This document shows positions 49,395 through 63,264 of a DNA stretch of 64,000 bases, piece after piece. The DNA lies in NCBI RefSeq assembly GCF_040939455.1, contig NC_134110.1, positions 99,043,001-99,107,000 on the forward strand, written 5' to 3'. The notes under the pieces were generated by a model. The model ran no database searches. It was not told the origin of the DNA and saw nothing but the letters and a program-made list of their open reading frames with translations. Origin of the DNA: Microcebus murinus. Lineage: Eukaryota; Chordata; Mammalia; Primates; Cheirogaleidae. The translations under genes were made by a program, and so were the position numbers. Numbering within the stretch: position 1 is the first letter of the stretch; each line of letters starts with the position of its first letter.

Positions 49395-50170
49395 GTATTC
49401 ATATGCTGCTTTAATGTAGTCTTGCAACCAAACTCAGGTCTGCTGCTTGCTGCTCAAAAGCCAAACTTGAGAGATGATTTGGTGGAAGGAAAAGCAAGTT
49501 TATTCAAGAGGCAGAAACCTGAGAAGATGGTGGACTAATGTCCCAAAGACCATCTCAAGTTCCTTTGGCTGATTGAAGGATTTTTAAAGGGGAAAGGGGC
49601 TGGCTGCCTCCAGATCAGCATGTCTTGTTCTGTTGGTTACCTTGAGTAAAGGGCCATCTGACTGTGTGGTTGGTGTCAGACCGACTACAAGAGAATTGAA
49701 GATTAACTGCTTAGCATTTTTCTTGGGGAGAGTGGGTCCCACGATCTCGGTTCTATAGTTAACTGCTCAAAGCTTGTCCTGAAATTCTTAAGCAAACATA
49801 CAATTAGACATTGTAAAAGAAAGAGTGATCATTTGCTTCAAGTTGGAGTAACTGCAACTGTTACAGTCTCATGTTATTTAAATGTTTGGGGTCTATACCT
49901 CAGAGATAATCTATAAAATTTCTTTGATGGTAGAGACAGTTTCTTCTTGTCAAACTCCCAACCGTGCCAGTGTAGTGCTGTGTGCATCCATCGTAAGAAA
50001 TGTGGTTACAAAGAAGTTAAGGGTCTGTATGCGCTTCTTGGCATCAGCCTCTTGCATACATGTAGCAGCGGCTGGGAACTCCCCTGCACCCTTGGTTAGC
50101 TCTTTTTGTTTAGGAATTCTCTTTGCTGGTCCTTGAGAGATGTGCCCCTCTGTCTACTAATAGCACAGGG
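49395..50170. repeat. Possible LTR-like element
   Basis: 'ggaaggaaaagcaagtttattcaagaggcagaaacctgagaagatggtgg' looks like the inside of an endogenous retroviral LTR read on its complement. The boundaries and class are guesses. Confidence 0.3.
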
Positions 50171-50659
50171 ACTTATCTCTTTCTTGTCTCAAATAAAACA
50201 AAGTAATGAATGTAACAGGCTCTAGGAAGGAAGGGAAATAGAAAGGATTAAATACCCTCTCTCACTGCTGAAACCTTAGCTACAAGATGACCCATAAAAT
50301 AGGGCCTCAGCCTCACTTTCCTTTCATTCATCCGCCACTGCTATCTCTCCAATTTCCAAATAAGCAACTCAGGCTCTGAGTCTCAGGACCATTGGAACAA
50401 CTGAAGTTTCTTATGAGTAGGCAGAGGCCTAAAAATAATTCTATTTGAGCATTGCTTCTGATCAGGACTAAAAAACGTATGAATCCTTATGACTGGTCTC
50501 TATTCATATCCTGAATTTTTTATCTAATTGCTATAAAATAAAGCATAATATCATCCAGGAAGAGGATATTTCCATGTTTAGTAGGATATATTAACCTATT
50601 TTATGTTTATGTATGTATGCATATATAAATGTGGCTAATGTTAGTATGAAATATTTGTA

Positions 50660-50835
50660 CAGTTTATATAAAGTATTACACATTTCTGACATATAATCTC
50701 ATTTAATCTCCACAACAATCATGTGAGATAGTCATTATTTCTATTTTAAAGATGAAAAAACTGATATTCAAAGTAGTTATATGAATTTCTCATGGTCAAT
50801 TAGAAAATGGCAGATCTAGATTTTGATCACAGTTT
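50660..50835 (-). repeat. MIR element, antisense
   Basis: 'tctcatttaatctccacaacaatcatgtgagatagtcattatttctattttaaagatgaaaaaactg' is the complement of the MIR 3' half. Confidence 0.75.
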
Positions 50836-51339
50836 TTCTGACTTCAAGTCCAGAGTTTTTTTCATGTCCTTTTGCCTGGAGCAAATAAAGATGCAGTCAG
50901 GCATTAATGGTGTGCTGATTTAGTCTCATTGCCTGTGTTGACAAATGCCTGTTTCACATGGTTATTCATTTACTGATTCATTGAGCAAACAACCCCATAA
51001 CTTCCTCATGAAAGCCTGTGGAAGTACCAAGATGAGCAGGACATGGTTCCTTCCCTCAAGTCAGCCAAATATTAGGTGTGAAGTCATGAGTGGGCAGGCT
51101 GCCATGGATCATACAGCAGGGGTGCCAGACCAGATTAGGGGCTCACCAAAAAACTTCTTAGAAGGGACTGTGTCTAAGCTATGTAAAATGGGCAGATTAT
51201 CATGGTAATGAGTCAGGTGAAAGTTATCATAAGCAGAGATACAAGTGTGTGTGAAAACTGATATGAGAAGGAATGTGACCAGATAACAGATCAGTACAAC
51301 TAGAATACAGGATAAAGGAGAAGTATTTAGCAAGTTAAC

Positions 51340-51640
51340 AGCCTGACCACAAACTGCTCATTGTGTTGAGGATTTTAGATTTTATACTATAGGTAGGACT
51401 GTTGAAAAAGTTGTGAGCAATGTGCAAAATGATCAAACTTCTGTTTTAGAATAATCCCTTGTGAAACAGCCTAAAGGAAGGGTTAGAGGGGAGCAAGAAT
51501 GGCAGAGTGAGTTATGGCAGCAAGCTCTAAGAATAACCCACCTAAGAAGTGATGGCACCAGCTCCTAAGGCCAGGAGGCAGAGGAAATTAAGAAAGGACA
51601 GGTACTTATTTAGAAGATTAACTATTATCTTAAAAGGACA
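51340..51640. repeat. Mammal-wide repeat, L2-type
   Basis: 'gaggattttagattttatactataggtaggactgttg...gatcaaacttctgttttagaataatc' follows a widespread old mammalian repeat. The remaining sequence to exon 5 at 52357 is unassigned. Confidence 0.4.
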
Positions 51641-52356
51641 GGGATATTTCATCCATTGGTGATAGGGAGGGAAGGCAAACAATTATGAAATTCCATCTGG
51701 AAGTCCTCTGCTATTCTACTGAGAGGTAAAGGGGAAGAGAAAGGGAAAGGGGCCTTTGTGTGAGCAAAGGGGCAAGGGCTAACGAGGGGTCTGTGGAGGA
51801 TTCATTGAGTGGGAGGCAAAGGCAACTGGCCACGTGCTGGGAAGGGCAGGCAATTTGGCTGCGGCAACTGAGGGCTTATTCAGAGCTTACAGATGTTATA
51901 AATATACTTAAAAGGCATTAGAGATTTTTTGAAAAGTTCTCCTCTATGACTTGCTTTGATGAATAACATGAACACAAAAATCTCTTTGGAGCTCCTCATA
52001 TAGATTGCTTATTTTGGTCACTACCATAGGTGAAATTGAGAACTTTGAATCAGGCAGAGTCTGTTTCAAATCTTCAAGCATCCATTGTCATATCTATGAA
52101 ATTGTAAGAACTTTACCAATCTAAGTGGTGACAGTTAAAAGATAATGAAAATAAAATCATTAAACATAATACTTGGTGAATAATAATTGCCTAATGAGCA
52201 ACAGCCACTAGTAATACCACTATAACTAACAACCACCGCCACCACCATCATGAGAATATGCAGTACATTTTAGCAGTCCTTGGGGTACCTTTTGAATTTG
52301 GGTTCTAGGAGAAGTTGGAAATCATACAATGTACCCATTTTTTCTTCTAATCCCAG

Positions 52357-52489
52357 GTGACCATGCAACATTTGAAAAGCAAGAAGATCTTCAATTTTGT
52401 AGCAAACATGTGGCTGTCTCGGATCCAAGCAGAAGGGGACATTGTCTGTGAGCTTCCTGTAGTAAAAGAAGGACAAGCTATTTTTCCAT
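52357..52489 (+). CDS. Coding exon 5: C-terminal part of first PLAT domain
   Basis: The exon has 133 nt after acceptor 'tcttctaatcccag' with donor CCAT|GTGTGT, phase 0 to 1. The residues are VTMQHLKSKKIFNFVANMWL then SRIQAEGDIVCELPVVKEG and QAIFP. The 'f.F.an.WLs...gDg....ELp' pattern is the usual PLAT ending that precedes the next repeat. The donor sits in a (GT)3 run, so nearby GTs are possible, but only 52490 keeps frame with exon 6 (t+TG makes L). The exon is too short to show as a long + strand open frame and is recognised from the domain pattern and phases. Confidence 0.82.
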
Positions 52490-53188
52490 GTGTGTTATTA
52501 ATCTTCAATAGCATATATTCCATATAAAAATTGGTTTATAGTTGCTTACATTTCCATCTGAACAATTTAGTTATAGAATATTTTTCCTATGTCTAAGAGA
52601 GTTATTTTATCCCTTGAGAAGTGACTTTTCTAGTGTTACAGCATGAGTCACTGGTGGATCTGGGATTAAATGTAATCTCACAGTGGTTCTTGTGGCCCAG
52701 CTATAGTCACAAAGGCTAAGGCTGTGATAGATAAGAGATGTCATGGCTGTGCCTTACCTAACTTTGTCTGGGACTGCTGGCCTCCTCCTGCCAGCATCTC
52801 ACTTTTGATTTATTTCCTCATCAAACCTTGTATCATTTTAAACTTTAAGCATCATGTGCAATAACATTGTCTCCCTAGCCACTAAAATTCTAAGCACTAA
52901 ATGTCCTCCTAAGTCATATAGAGAAGAACACCCTTTAAAAAAATCTTTTATTTTTCTTTCTGAAAAATCTATAAACCTTCTGGGCATTAATTCATGGTGT
53001 AAAAATGCCCATTTATTATTAAAATTAATAATTAAAAGTCTCTCCATAGACACAGAAAGTACAAATTAGAGGAATTCTCATATGATGTTTTTTTACTATA
53101 GCCTAAAAACCCATGGATCTGCTTTCTATTTATATGAATTCCAAGGTAACAGATTTCTTCTTCTTTTCTCTCCATGTCGCTTTGCCAG

Positions 53189-53340
53189 TGGTGAGATACC
53201 AGATTGATGTGTACACTGGGCAACTGAAGCAAGCAGAGACAGAATCTGAGGTTTTCCTTTGTCTCTATGGGGAAAGAGGAGACTCTGGCCTTAGACAACT
53301 GTACAAATCTAACATGCCAGTAAAATTTCAAAGAGGACAG
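53189..53340 (+). CDS. Coding exon 6: N-terminal half of second PLAT domain
   Basis: The exon has 152 nt between acceptor 'gtcgctttgccag' and strong donor GACAG|GTATGT, phase 1 to 0. It encodes VRYQIDVYTGQLKQAETESE, VFLCLYGERGDSGLRQLYKS, then NMPVKFQRGQ. YGERGDSG and the FQRGQ end are textbook PLAT features. The usual 'gaGTda' stretch is replaced by KQAETE. Intron 5 is only 699 bp, so exons 5 and 6 sit close together. A minus-strand L1 starts about 370 bp downstream. Confidence 0.9.
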
Positions 53341-53707
53341 GTATGTCTGTGTAAATAACCTCTAAGGTTCCTAGCAGTCTCTCTGAAAATGGCCATGTAT
53401 GATTTAAAATTTAAAAGGTCCTTGACACTCTCCAATTTTAGTTTTAAGACATCTTTAACACAAGTTTTCCTGACTTGACTTCCTAATGTGCTCTGTTTTA
53501 GAAGTTTTTCTTGAAAGAAAAGTGGGACACACTACCAATAATAAATAATAGAACAAAGAAAAAGACATTAAAAATAAGTGAACATGTAATAAAAAGAAAA
53601 AAATAATGAATTGAAAAAATAAGGAAGATATATGAATATGCTTTGTCAGGACTGAAAAGTACAAGGCATTATTCTAAAAGGTCAGAAAGTCCAGATTAGA
53701 GGACTTC

Positions 53708-55608
53708 TTTTTATTTATTTATTTTTTCAGCATATTATGGGGGTACAAATGTTAAGGTTACATATATTGCCCTTGCCCCCTCCCCTCTTGAGTCAGAGCT
53801 TCAAGCGTGTCCATCTCCCAGTTGGTGCGCATCATACTCATTATGTATGTATATACCTATTTTCTCCCCCTCCACCTGCCCAACACCCGATAGATGTTAT
53901 TCCTATATGTCCACTTATGTGTTGATCAGTTAATACCAATTTGCTGGTGAGTACATGTGGTGCTTATTTTTCCATTCTTGGGATATTTCACTTAATAGAA
54001 TGGGTTCCAGCTCTAGCCAGGAAAATATAAGATGTGCTATTTCACTGTTGTTTCTTATAGCTGAATAGTACTCCATGGTATACATATACCACATTTTATT
54101 AATCCACTCATGTATTGATGGGCACTTGGGTTGTTTCCACAGCTTTGCAATTGTGAATTGTGCTGCAATAAACATTTGAGTGCAGGTGTCTTTTGCATAA
54201 AGTGACTTTTGTTCTTTTGGGTAGATGCCCAGTAATGGGATTGCTGGATCAAATGGTAGATCCATTTGTATTGCTTTAAGGTATCTCCATATTACTTTCC
54301 ACAGAGGTTGAACTAGTTTGTAGTCCCACCAGCGGTGTAGGAGTGTTCCTCTCTCTCTGCATCCATGCCAGCATTTGTTGTTTGGGGACTTTTTGATAAA
54401 GGCCATTCTCACTGGAGATAAGTGATATCTCATTGTGGTTTTGATTTGCATTTCCATGATGATTAGAGATGTTGAACATTTTTTCATATGTTTGTTAGCC
54501 ATTATTCTGTCTTCTTTTGAGAAGTTTCTGTTCATGTCCTTTGCCCACTTTTTGATGGGGTTGTTTGATTTTTCCTTGCTGATTTTCCTGATTTCTAAAT
54601 AGATTCTAGTTATTGGCCCTTTATTGGATATGTAGCTTGCAAAAATTTTCTCCCATTCTGTGGGTTGTCTGTTTGCTCTCTTGACAGTTTTTTGGCTGTG
54701 CAGAAGCTTTTAAATTTGATCAGGTTCCATTTATTTATTTTTGTTGCCGCTGTGATTGCCTTTGGGGTCTTCTTCATAAATTCTTGGCCTAGGCCAATGT
54801 CTTGAAGAGTATTTCCAATATTTTCCTCTAGAAATCTAATAGTTTCATGCCTAAGGTTCAAGTCTCTTACCCAGCATGAGTTGCTTTTTGTGAGAGGTAA
54901 AAGGTGTGAGTCCTGTTTCAGTCTTCTACATGTGGCTATCCAGTTTTCCCAGCACCATTTATTAAATAAGGATTCTTTTCCCCAGTGTATGTTTTTGTCT
55001 GCTTTGTCAAAGATTAGATGGCTATATGAGGATGGTTTTATATCTGGGTTCTCTGTTCTGTTCCACTGGTCAATGTCCCTGATCTTGTGCCAGTAAAAAG
55101 CTATTTTAATAACCTTAGCCTTGTAGTATAGTTTGAAGTGTGGTAAATTGATACTTCCCATCTTGTTTTTATTGCCTAGGATTAATTTTGCTATATGGGG
55201 TCTTCTCTGGTTCCATACGAAGTATAAAATTATTTTTTCTATATCTGTGAAAAATGATGATGGTATTTTAATAGGGATTGCATTGACTCTGTAGGTCACT
55301 TTGGGTAGTATAGACATTTTAACAATGTTGATTCTGCTAACCCATGAGCATGGTATGGTCTTCCACCTGTTTACATCCTCTGCTATTTCCTTCTTCAGTG
55401 TTTCATAGTTCTCCCTGTAGAGGTCTTTTACCTCTTTAGTTAAATATTTTCCTAGGTACTTTATTTTCTTTGTTGCTATTTTGAAGGGAATTGAGTCTTT
55501 GATTTGGTTCTCACTTTTACTGTTGTTGGCGTATATGAATGCCTCACATAAATTCATTTATCAATTCAGGATTCAACCAAGAGACTCCTTGAATTGATAA
55601 ATGAATTC
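53708..55608 (-). mobile_element. 5'-truncated L1 with 5' inversion, antisense
   Basis: A poly-T side (53708-53728) is followed by the lemur-type 3' UTR, then the ORF2 C-terminal region in reverse. On the minus strand, frames of 201 (54535-53930) and 315 residues (55557-54610) are open, so decay is modest. The C-terminal ORF2 landmarks [19 protein letters not shown] and [10 protein letters not shown] are visible. At 55569-55608 the orientation flips: a short + strand ORF2 piece ('gattcaaccaagagactcc...') is joined on, giving an 18-bp perfect inverted repeat. This is the structure left by twin priming. Confidence 0.88.
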
Positions 55609-57620
55609 AGATTACAGGAATTCTCATATAAAACATAATGTATATTTCATATAATAATACAATGATGTTTTTTAAAAACAGCTGAATGAAAATAAAATAT
55701 CATGAAGGAGCCAAGTATATTATTTTCATACCCAAGCCTCTCATTAATTCTTTCTATCCTTTGTATATGAGCATAACTATTTCTATATATTAGATATTTG
55801 AAAAGTTGCAGTGAGATATTTATCCACCCAGTTAATTTGTAATGTTATTCTGTCAGATTTGGAAAGAAGGTACTATTGGGGGGCTCTGAAGTTAAGATTA
55901 GGGATTATGTAAACTAAAGGTATATTTTTAGGAAAGAAGACTCTTTAAACCAATTTGAGATTGCTGTTTCTCAGACTTTGTTATAGTTTGTGAAATATTA
56001 TGAAACATCAGAAATTTTAAAGCTGACCTATTCCTTTTATTTGCCACTGTAGATTACATCAGAATGAATGAGTGAGACAAAAACAAAATTATGTTTTGGT
56101 ATCACAAGTGAATTATTAATTTGGAACAGAAACAAAAGTTTACATACCATGATAATTATTATTGTGCTAATGGGTGAAGTTAGCGCCTAGAGAGCCCCAC
56201 TAGCTTTGCAGCAGACCCAGGCTCTTCCTCCACATCACTTCACATAAATGGAGAGGCTCCATCTGCCCTGTGCCTGCTAGTTGGTCAGCCAGCATGTTTC
56301 ATTTTATAGCAGTGCTGTTTCACGTTATACGCTAAGATCTCACAAGTCATTTCATGATTGATCTTCTTCAGTTCATTGTTGTGTTTAGCATTTAGCAGAG
56401 AGTGGGGAGGGTATATGATGGACTGAAATTAGAATTGGGTAGGAAGTATAGCTGCAATCAGCGTATAAAGAAGAGTAATCAAAAGCAGAAACATACATAA
56501 CAGATGCAGTTTAATTCTGTCTTCAAACCTAAAGTTATATTAAGATAAAAGAGAAAAAGCAGAAAGCTAATTCAGGTTGTCTTTCCAGACCTCAAGGTAT
56601 TATAGTTTGACTTTGCCCAAAGCAGAACATGAGACAAAGACTTGGGTGCAGGTAATTTGTCTGGAAGATAATCCCAGCAGGCACCTGAGACAGGAAGGAT
56701 TGGGAACAATGAGGCAAGAGGAAAAAAGTCAATATAGGGACATCAGTGAGCTAGCTACTGCTGGGGTTCCTCCTTGTTCAGGACAGCCACAGAAACCCTA
56801 TGGAACATCTTTTAGAATTGTCCCACCAGGGGACGCCCCCAGGCAAAGAAGTAGGAGACACAGATTTGAGATAAAAAGCCATCAGTATGCCTAAACTATC
56901 TACTAAGGCAGCAGATGAATCCAGAAAGGACCCAGAGGACATGGGATAGGGCATAAATGGCACCTGCTATAACAGGTGATGTACATCATAAATTGTCCCT
57001 TGTAGAGGCACCCTGGGAATGCAGGATGGTAACAATGAGATTAATCTAGGCACACTCAAGACAGTGCACATGCAATCGTCATAAGGTTTATAGAAACGTC
57101 ATTATTTAACTAGTAATCGTTTGGTTCTGGCCTAAACAAGAGATTTCCATCAACGTTGTGGAACCAACAGTTGAGACATAGGTAGTATATCTTCAAATAT
57201 CAAATTGAAATCTAACCTGGTAAAAGTACAGGCAGCTGTTAAGACAGCCCGCCGTATAGGAAACACAAACAATAATGGATTCATAGTTTTACCTTCAAGT
57301 AGAGTAACAATGGCCAAGAATAAACTGTAATTTCTGGGAACTTCTCAGACTTAATTAAATTCATGACCCTTTTCTCAGAGGATTCAGGATGGTTATTCTT
57401 AACAACAGTCTATAAAGAAGTGATATGTGAAGGAGTTCTTTTTATTCCAATCAGTGTAGCATTTACTTCAGGCCCTGCATCTCTCCAGAAATGGCAGTGC
57501 ATTTTGATATGACATACTGGTTCTATTTAGGGATGAGGATTAAAGGATGCTTTTTCACAAGAAACCCAGCAATACATTCTATTTTTATTTACAGAGGAAG
57601 GTGTAGGAGAGGGATTTATT
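55609..57620. other. Intron 6, nothing recognised
   Basis: No repeat family or frame-compatible exon was identified. Confidence 0.45.
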
Positions 57621-57664
57621 AAAGGAAGGAAAGTGAAGGGAAGAAAAGGGGGGAAGAGAAAGGG

Positions 57665-57757
57665 GGGGAGGGAGGGAGGAAGGAAGGAAGGAAGGAAGGA
57701 AGGAAGGAAGGAAGGAAGGAAGGAAGGAAGGAAGGAAGGAAGGAAGGAAGGAAGGAG
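57665..57757 (+). repeat. (GGAA)n microsatellite
   Basis: About 20 perfect GGAA units follow a (GGGA)-rich lead, in intron 6, about 440 bp before exon 7. It is likely to vary in length between individuals. Frames across it encode only low-complexity repeats. Confidence 0.96.
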
Positions 57758-58194
57758 AGAAAATTTGTCCCACATGCCTCAGAGTCTATCAGCATTCATA
57801 GAAAGGAAATGTACTGTGCATTAGGCCACGTGGTTGTCAACCTGACCATCTAATTAACTGCTTTTCATGGGCAGGGGTCTAAGAGACAGAAAAGCTACAG
57901 ACTGGAAGCCTTTGTGTTAGAGTTTGTTTGTTTGTTACACTGGATGCTACTACAAATGGAGAAAATAAAACTGCCAGAGAGAAAAAACACCCAGAAATAT
58001 ATTTTTATTAGATAAAAAATAATCTGCTTATTTTTCTTCCTCCATTGCCTCTTTTGATACTACTGTAGTAACATTCTCTCTTTTAAAGTCTTGTGCTGCT
58101 TCTGGGAGTCCTAGGGCTATTATTATTGCCTGAATTTGTCATGTGCTAGACTCTAGTTATTTCTGTGGGGTTTTTTCTCTGTCTCCTGCACTAG

Positions 58195-58349
58195 ATTGAT
58201 AAATTTCAAATAGAAGCAGTGTCGCTTGGAAAGCTGCAGAAGGTGCTGTTGCGCTGTGAGGCCAGTGACAAATCACAGTACTGGTACTGTGAAAAGGTCA
58301 TCGTCAGAGAACCCAATACCTTATGTGAGTCCATCTTCACCTGTGAAAG
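58195..58349 (+). CDS. Coding exon 7: C-terminal half of second PLAT domain
   Basis: The acceptor is 'tctcctgcactag'; the donor used here is GAAAG|GTAATG, giving 155 nt, phase 0 to 2. The residues run IDKFQIEAVSLGKLQKVLLR, CEASDKSQYWYCEKVIVRE, then PNTLCESIFTCER. It lines up with exon 4 plus the first part of exon 5 (IDKFQIEA against VDEFQVEL). The canonical HD is replaced by CEASD. The PLAT ending ESIFTCER should be followed by W-L in the next exon, which was not found before 64000. A second, very good donor motif (TTAT|GTGAGT) lies inside the exon at 58325. Confidence 0.87.
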
Positions 58350-60222
<1,873 letters not shown>

Positions 60223-60254
60223 CAATTTGTTTTTATAACTGTCTTCTTGCAAGA

Positions 60255-61572
60255 TTTTTTTTTTTTTTGGTCTTTTTTTAAAATTTTCATTTTAGTTCAA
60301 CATATTATAACAGTACAAATGTTTAGGTTACATATATTGCCCTTTCCCCGCCTGATACTTCACTTAGTAGAATGGATTCCAGCTCTATCCAGGATAATAC
60401 AAGAGGTGCTATATTACCATTGTTTTTTGTGGCTGAGTGGAACTCCATGGTATATATATACTACATTTTATTAATCCACTCATATATTGATGGGCACTTG
60501 GGTTGTTTCCACAACTTTGCAATTGTGAATTGTGTTGCTGTAAACATTCTAGTGCAGATGTCTTTTTTATAGAATGTCTTTTATTCTTTTGGGTAGATGC
60601 CTAATAATGGCATTGCTGGATCAAATGGTAGATCCACTTGTATCGCTTTAAGGTATCTCCACATTGCTTTCCACAGAGGTTGAACTAGTTTGCAGTCCCA
60701 CCAGCAGTGTAGGAGTGTTCCTTTCTCTTTGCATCCACGCCAACATTTATTGTTTTAGGACATTTTGATAAAGGCCATTCTCACTGGAGTTAAGTGATAT
60801 CTCATTGTGGTTTTGATTTGCATTTCCCTGATGATTAGAGATGTTGAGCATTTTTTGATATGTTAGTTGGCTATTAGTCTATCTTCTTTTGAAAAATTTC
60901 TGTTCATGTCCTTTTCCCACATTTTGATAGGGTTATATATATAGATTCTAGTTATCAGCCCTTTATCAGATATGTAACATGCAAACATTTTCTCCCATTC
61001 TGTAGGTTGTCTGCTCTTGTGAAAGTTTCTTTGGGTGTGCAGAATCTTTTTAATTTGATCAGGTCCCATTTATTTATATTTATTGTTGCTATGATTCCCT
61101 TTGGGGTCTTCTTCATAAATTCTTTGCCTAGGCCAATGTCTATAAGAGTTTTCCAACATTTTCTTCTAGGATTCTTATAGTTTCATGCCTTAGGTTTAAG
61201 TCTATTATCCGCCACAAGTTGATTTTTGTGAGGTAAGAAGTGCAGATCCTGTTTGAGTCTCCTACATGTGGCTATCCAATTTCCTAGAATCATTTATTGA
61301 ATAAGGATTCTTTTCCCATTGTATGTTTTTTTCTGCTTTGTCAAAGATTAGATGGCTATATGAGGATGGTTTTATCCGTGAGTTTTCACTTGTGTTCCAT
61401 TGGGGTATGTCTCTGTTCTTGTGCCAGTGCCATGCTGTTTTAGTTACTATAGCCTTGTAGTATAGCTTGAAGTCTGGTAAATTGATGTCTCCCAATTTAT
61501 TCTTTTTGTGTAAGATTTCTTTTGCTATATGGGGTCTTCTTTGGTTCCATATGAAGTGCAAAATCTTAGTCA
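60255..61572 (-). mobile_element. 5'-truncated L1, antisense
   Basis: A poly-T run at 60255-60268, then a shortened 3' UTR ('cagtacaaatgtttaggttacatatattgccc') joined at about 60350 to ORF2 C-terminal sequence. This corresponds to most of the element at 53708-55608, in the same orientation. It ends near 'tatgaagtgcaaaatc'. Open pieces of 68 and 103 residues remain on the minus strand. Confidence 0.88.
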
Positions 61573-61810
61573 ATTTAGTCTACTTGTCATTACTTGAACG
61601 AGTTCTGTTCCATATTGCTTCTGTTTTGTTGAGTGTGCTGTTCCTCACAGAGGAATGAATGCCCTATCTCATTCAACTCTTTCCATCAATATCTTGCCCA
61701 TTTTTCAAGTGTCCATTCAAATTTGGCCTGTAGCATGAAATAATTGGCCCAATTTGAAATAACTTATCTCTTCTCTCAATGCTTACTCAGGACAGCATGG
61801 ACACCTCCAT

Positions 61811-61854
61811 CTGACTAGTGACACGTAGCACTGACTAGTGACACGTAGCACTGA
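61811..61854 (+). repeat. 20-bp perfect tandem duplication
   Basis: 'ctgactagtgacacgtagca' occurs twice in a row, followed by the first four bases of a third copy. Each unit holds one CpG. Confidence 0.95.
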
Positions 61855-63260
61855 AGAGGACCCAGCATCAACTTCCTGCCTGTTCCCATCCACAGCACAT
61901 AGGCTTCTTAGAGGCAAGGTGATAGTTGTGTTTTATTCCCCTCATCAGAAAAGCTAGAAAGTACTTCATCCAGTGTTTTTTTCTTTATTTTTTGATATAC
62001 TTTATCACATTAATTTAGTTGATTTCTTTTAAATATGAAATCTTCTGGGGGATAATTTAGATGTGTTCATTGCCACTGTTCATGCTGACATATGCATTTC
62101 GTGCCACCAGGGCTGCCCACCACCCTTGCCCTGCTGCCTCCACTCTCATCTCCTTATTCTTGTTTGTGCTGTACCAGTATGACCTCCTCTGGAAGGAACA
62201 GACATATGTAGTAGCTTATGTAGTTTCAGTGGGTTGCATCTGAAAAAATTTAGTTATAAAATATGTTAAACAATGAAAAACAATATAACAGAGATGTATG
62301 ATCCTAATAATCAAATGCTAATATTTGAATATAATAGGGTTCAAAGAAATGGTAGCCAGTGCTCATTTATACAATACTCTGATGAAGAAGGTAAATTGTA
62401 AGAATCATTCCTTCCTATTCTGTAGATATAAGAGATGGGGCAGGTCTTACTTCCATAATTCTTAAAGAAGCAAAAGAGTATGGGACTAGGAAGAAAATAT
62501 GGGCATAGAAGTTTCTTTTCTACAACAGAATAAGACTACTCTGAGGCCACATGTAGTTGCTTCTCTCCTCCCAGAGCCTTTTCTATGCATGTGAAAGGTC
62601 AAGGACAGTGTCCTCTGAAGCAGATAGAGTCTAAAACTCTTCTCTGAGGGGAAGGAAAGCTGTGGCTGCACATAGGAGCCAGACTGGACAATCTCTCGCA
62701 GTCCTGGTGCTGGAACTGGGTGGGGCATGATGCTGGGCGTGCTTGTTGTATGTAGGTAATTAGTTCTGGGGTGCAGGCTACAGATATGCTCAGGGAGACA
62801 CTTCACAGAAAGGAAAAGGAAAGAAAATCTTGGTCATGCTCCTTGGAGCTTCCTCAAAGAGTGGGAATTTATAGCACAGCTGAATTAAGGTGGAGAGAAA
62901 GACCACCAAGTGCTAGTTCCTTTTGTGCACTCAGGGGAAATGCTTAGGTGAAATACAAAGCAGAGCTTTGGGGGGAGGTGAACACTTCCGCATCACAGTG
63001 GCTTCCTCCTGAGCATGCACAGCTTCTTTTTCTTTTCCCCTCTTCAATTGAACACCCACGTCCCTATGGTTTTATTTTATTTCTATGCCTAAAGATATTT
63101 TTCTGCCTTTTGTACATTTAATATAGATAGAGGTTTACACCACTGACTTTCTACCATTTACACTGAACGTTTGGCTATTTGAGGTTTGTAGCATGAAACA
63201 TTTGTATTTGAATAAGGCAGACAGTCAACTGATTTTATGTGTTGGCATAAATATTCCTAT
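61855..63260. other. Intron 7, nothing recognised
   Basis: No supported exon or repeat family was found; open frames at 62061-62243 and 62486-62806 lack any supporting pattern. Confidence 0.45.
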
Positions 63261-63264
63261 ATAC

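Larger units (their letters stand above)
4418..58349 (+). other. Partial gene: PLAT/LH2-domain protein, seven internal coding exons
   Basis: Seven + strand exons join without a frameshift or stop: 178, 132, 200, 87, 133, 152 and 155 nt, with intron phases 1, 1, 0, 0, 1, 0 and then 2 at the right edge. The product is about 345 residues: a trefoil-like piece, a charged linker, a complete PLAT domain (exons 3-5) and most of a second PLAT (exons 6-7). PLAT domains are beta-sandwiches that bind lipids or protein partners. Neither the start nor the stop codon is in the window. The sequence does not match the LOXHD1 repeats as I remember them. I recall that the RP1 (photoreceptor axoneme) locus has long transcripts with downstream PLAT exons, and this is my leading but unproven assignment; an unnamed LOXHD1-like gene is the alternative. 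Phase agreement at six junctions and absence of stops argue for a live gene rather than a pseudogene. Confidence 0.85.

Noticed and set aside
57527..57824. Repetitive Leu-Pro-Ser or Lys-Glu-Gly-Arg frames
   Set aside because: They are translation of the (GGAA)n array.
4418..58349. Naming the gene LOXHD1
   Set aside because: The PLAT segments do not match any LOXHD1 repeat as remembered, and exon 1 has a trefoil-like piece I do not know from LOXHD1.
4418..58349. Processed pseudogene
   Set aside because: Introns, splice sites and phases are present and no stops occur in the exons.
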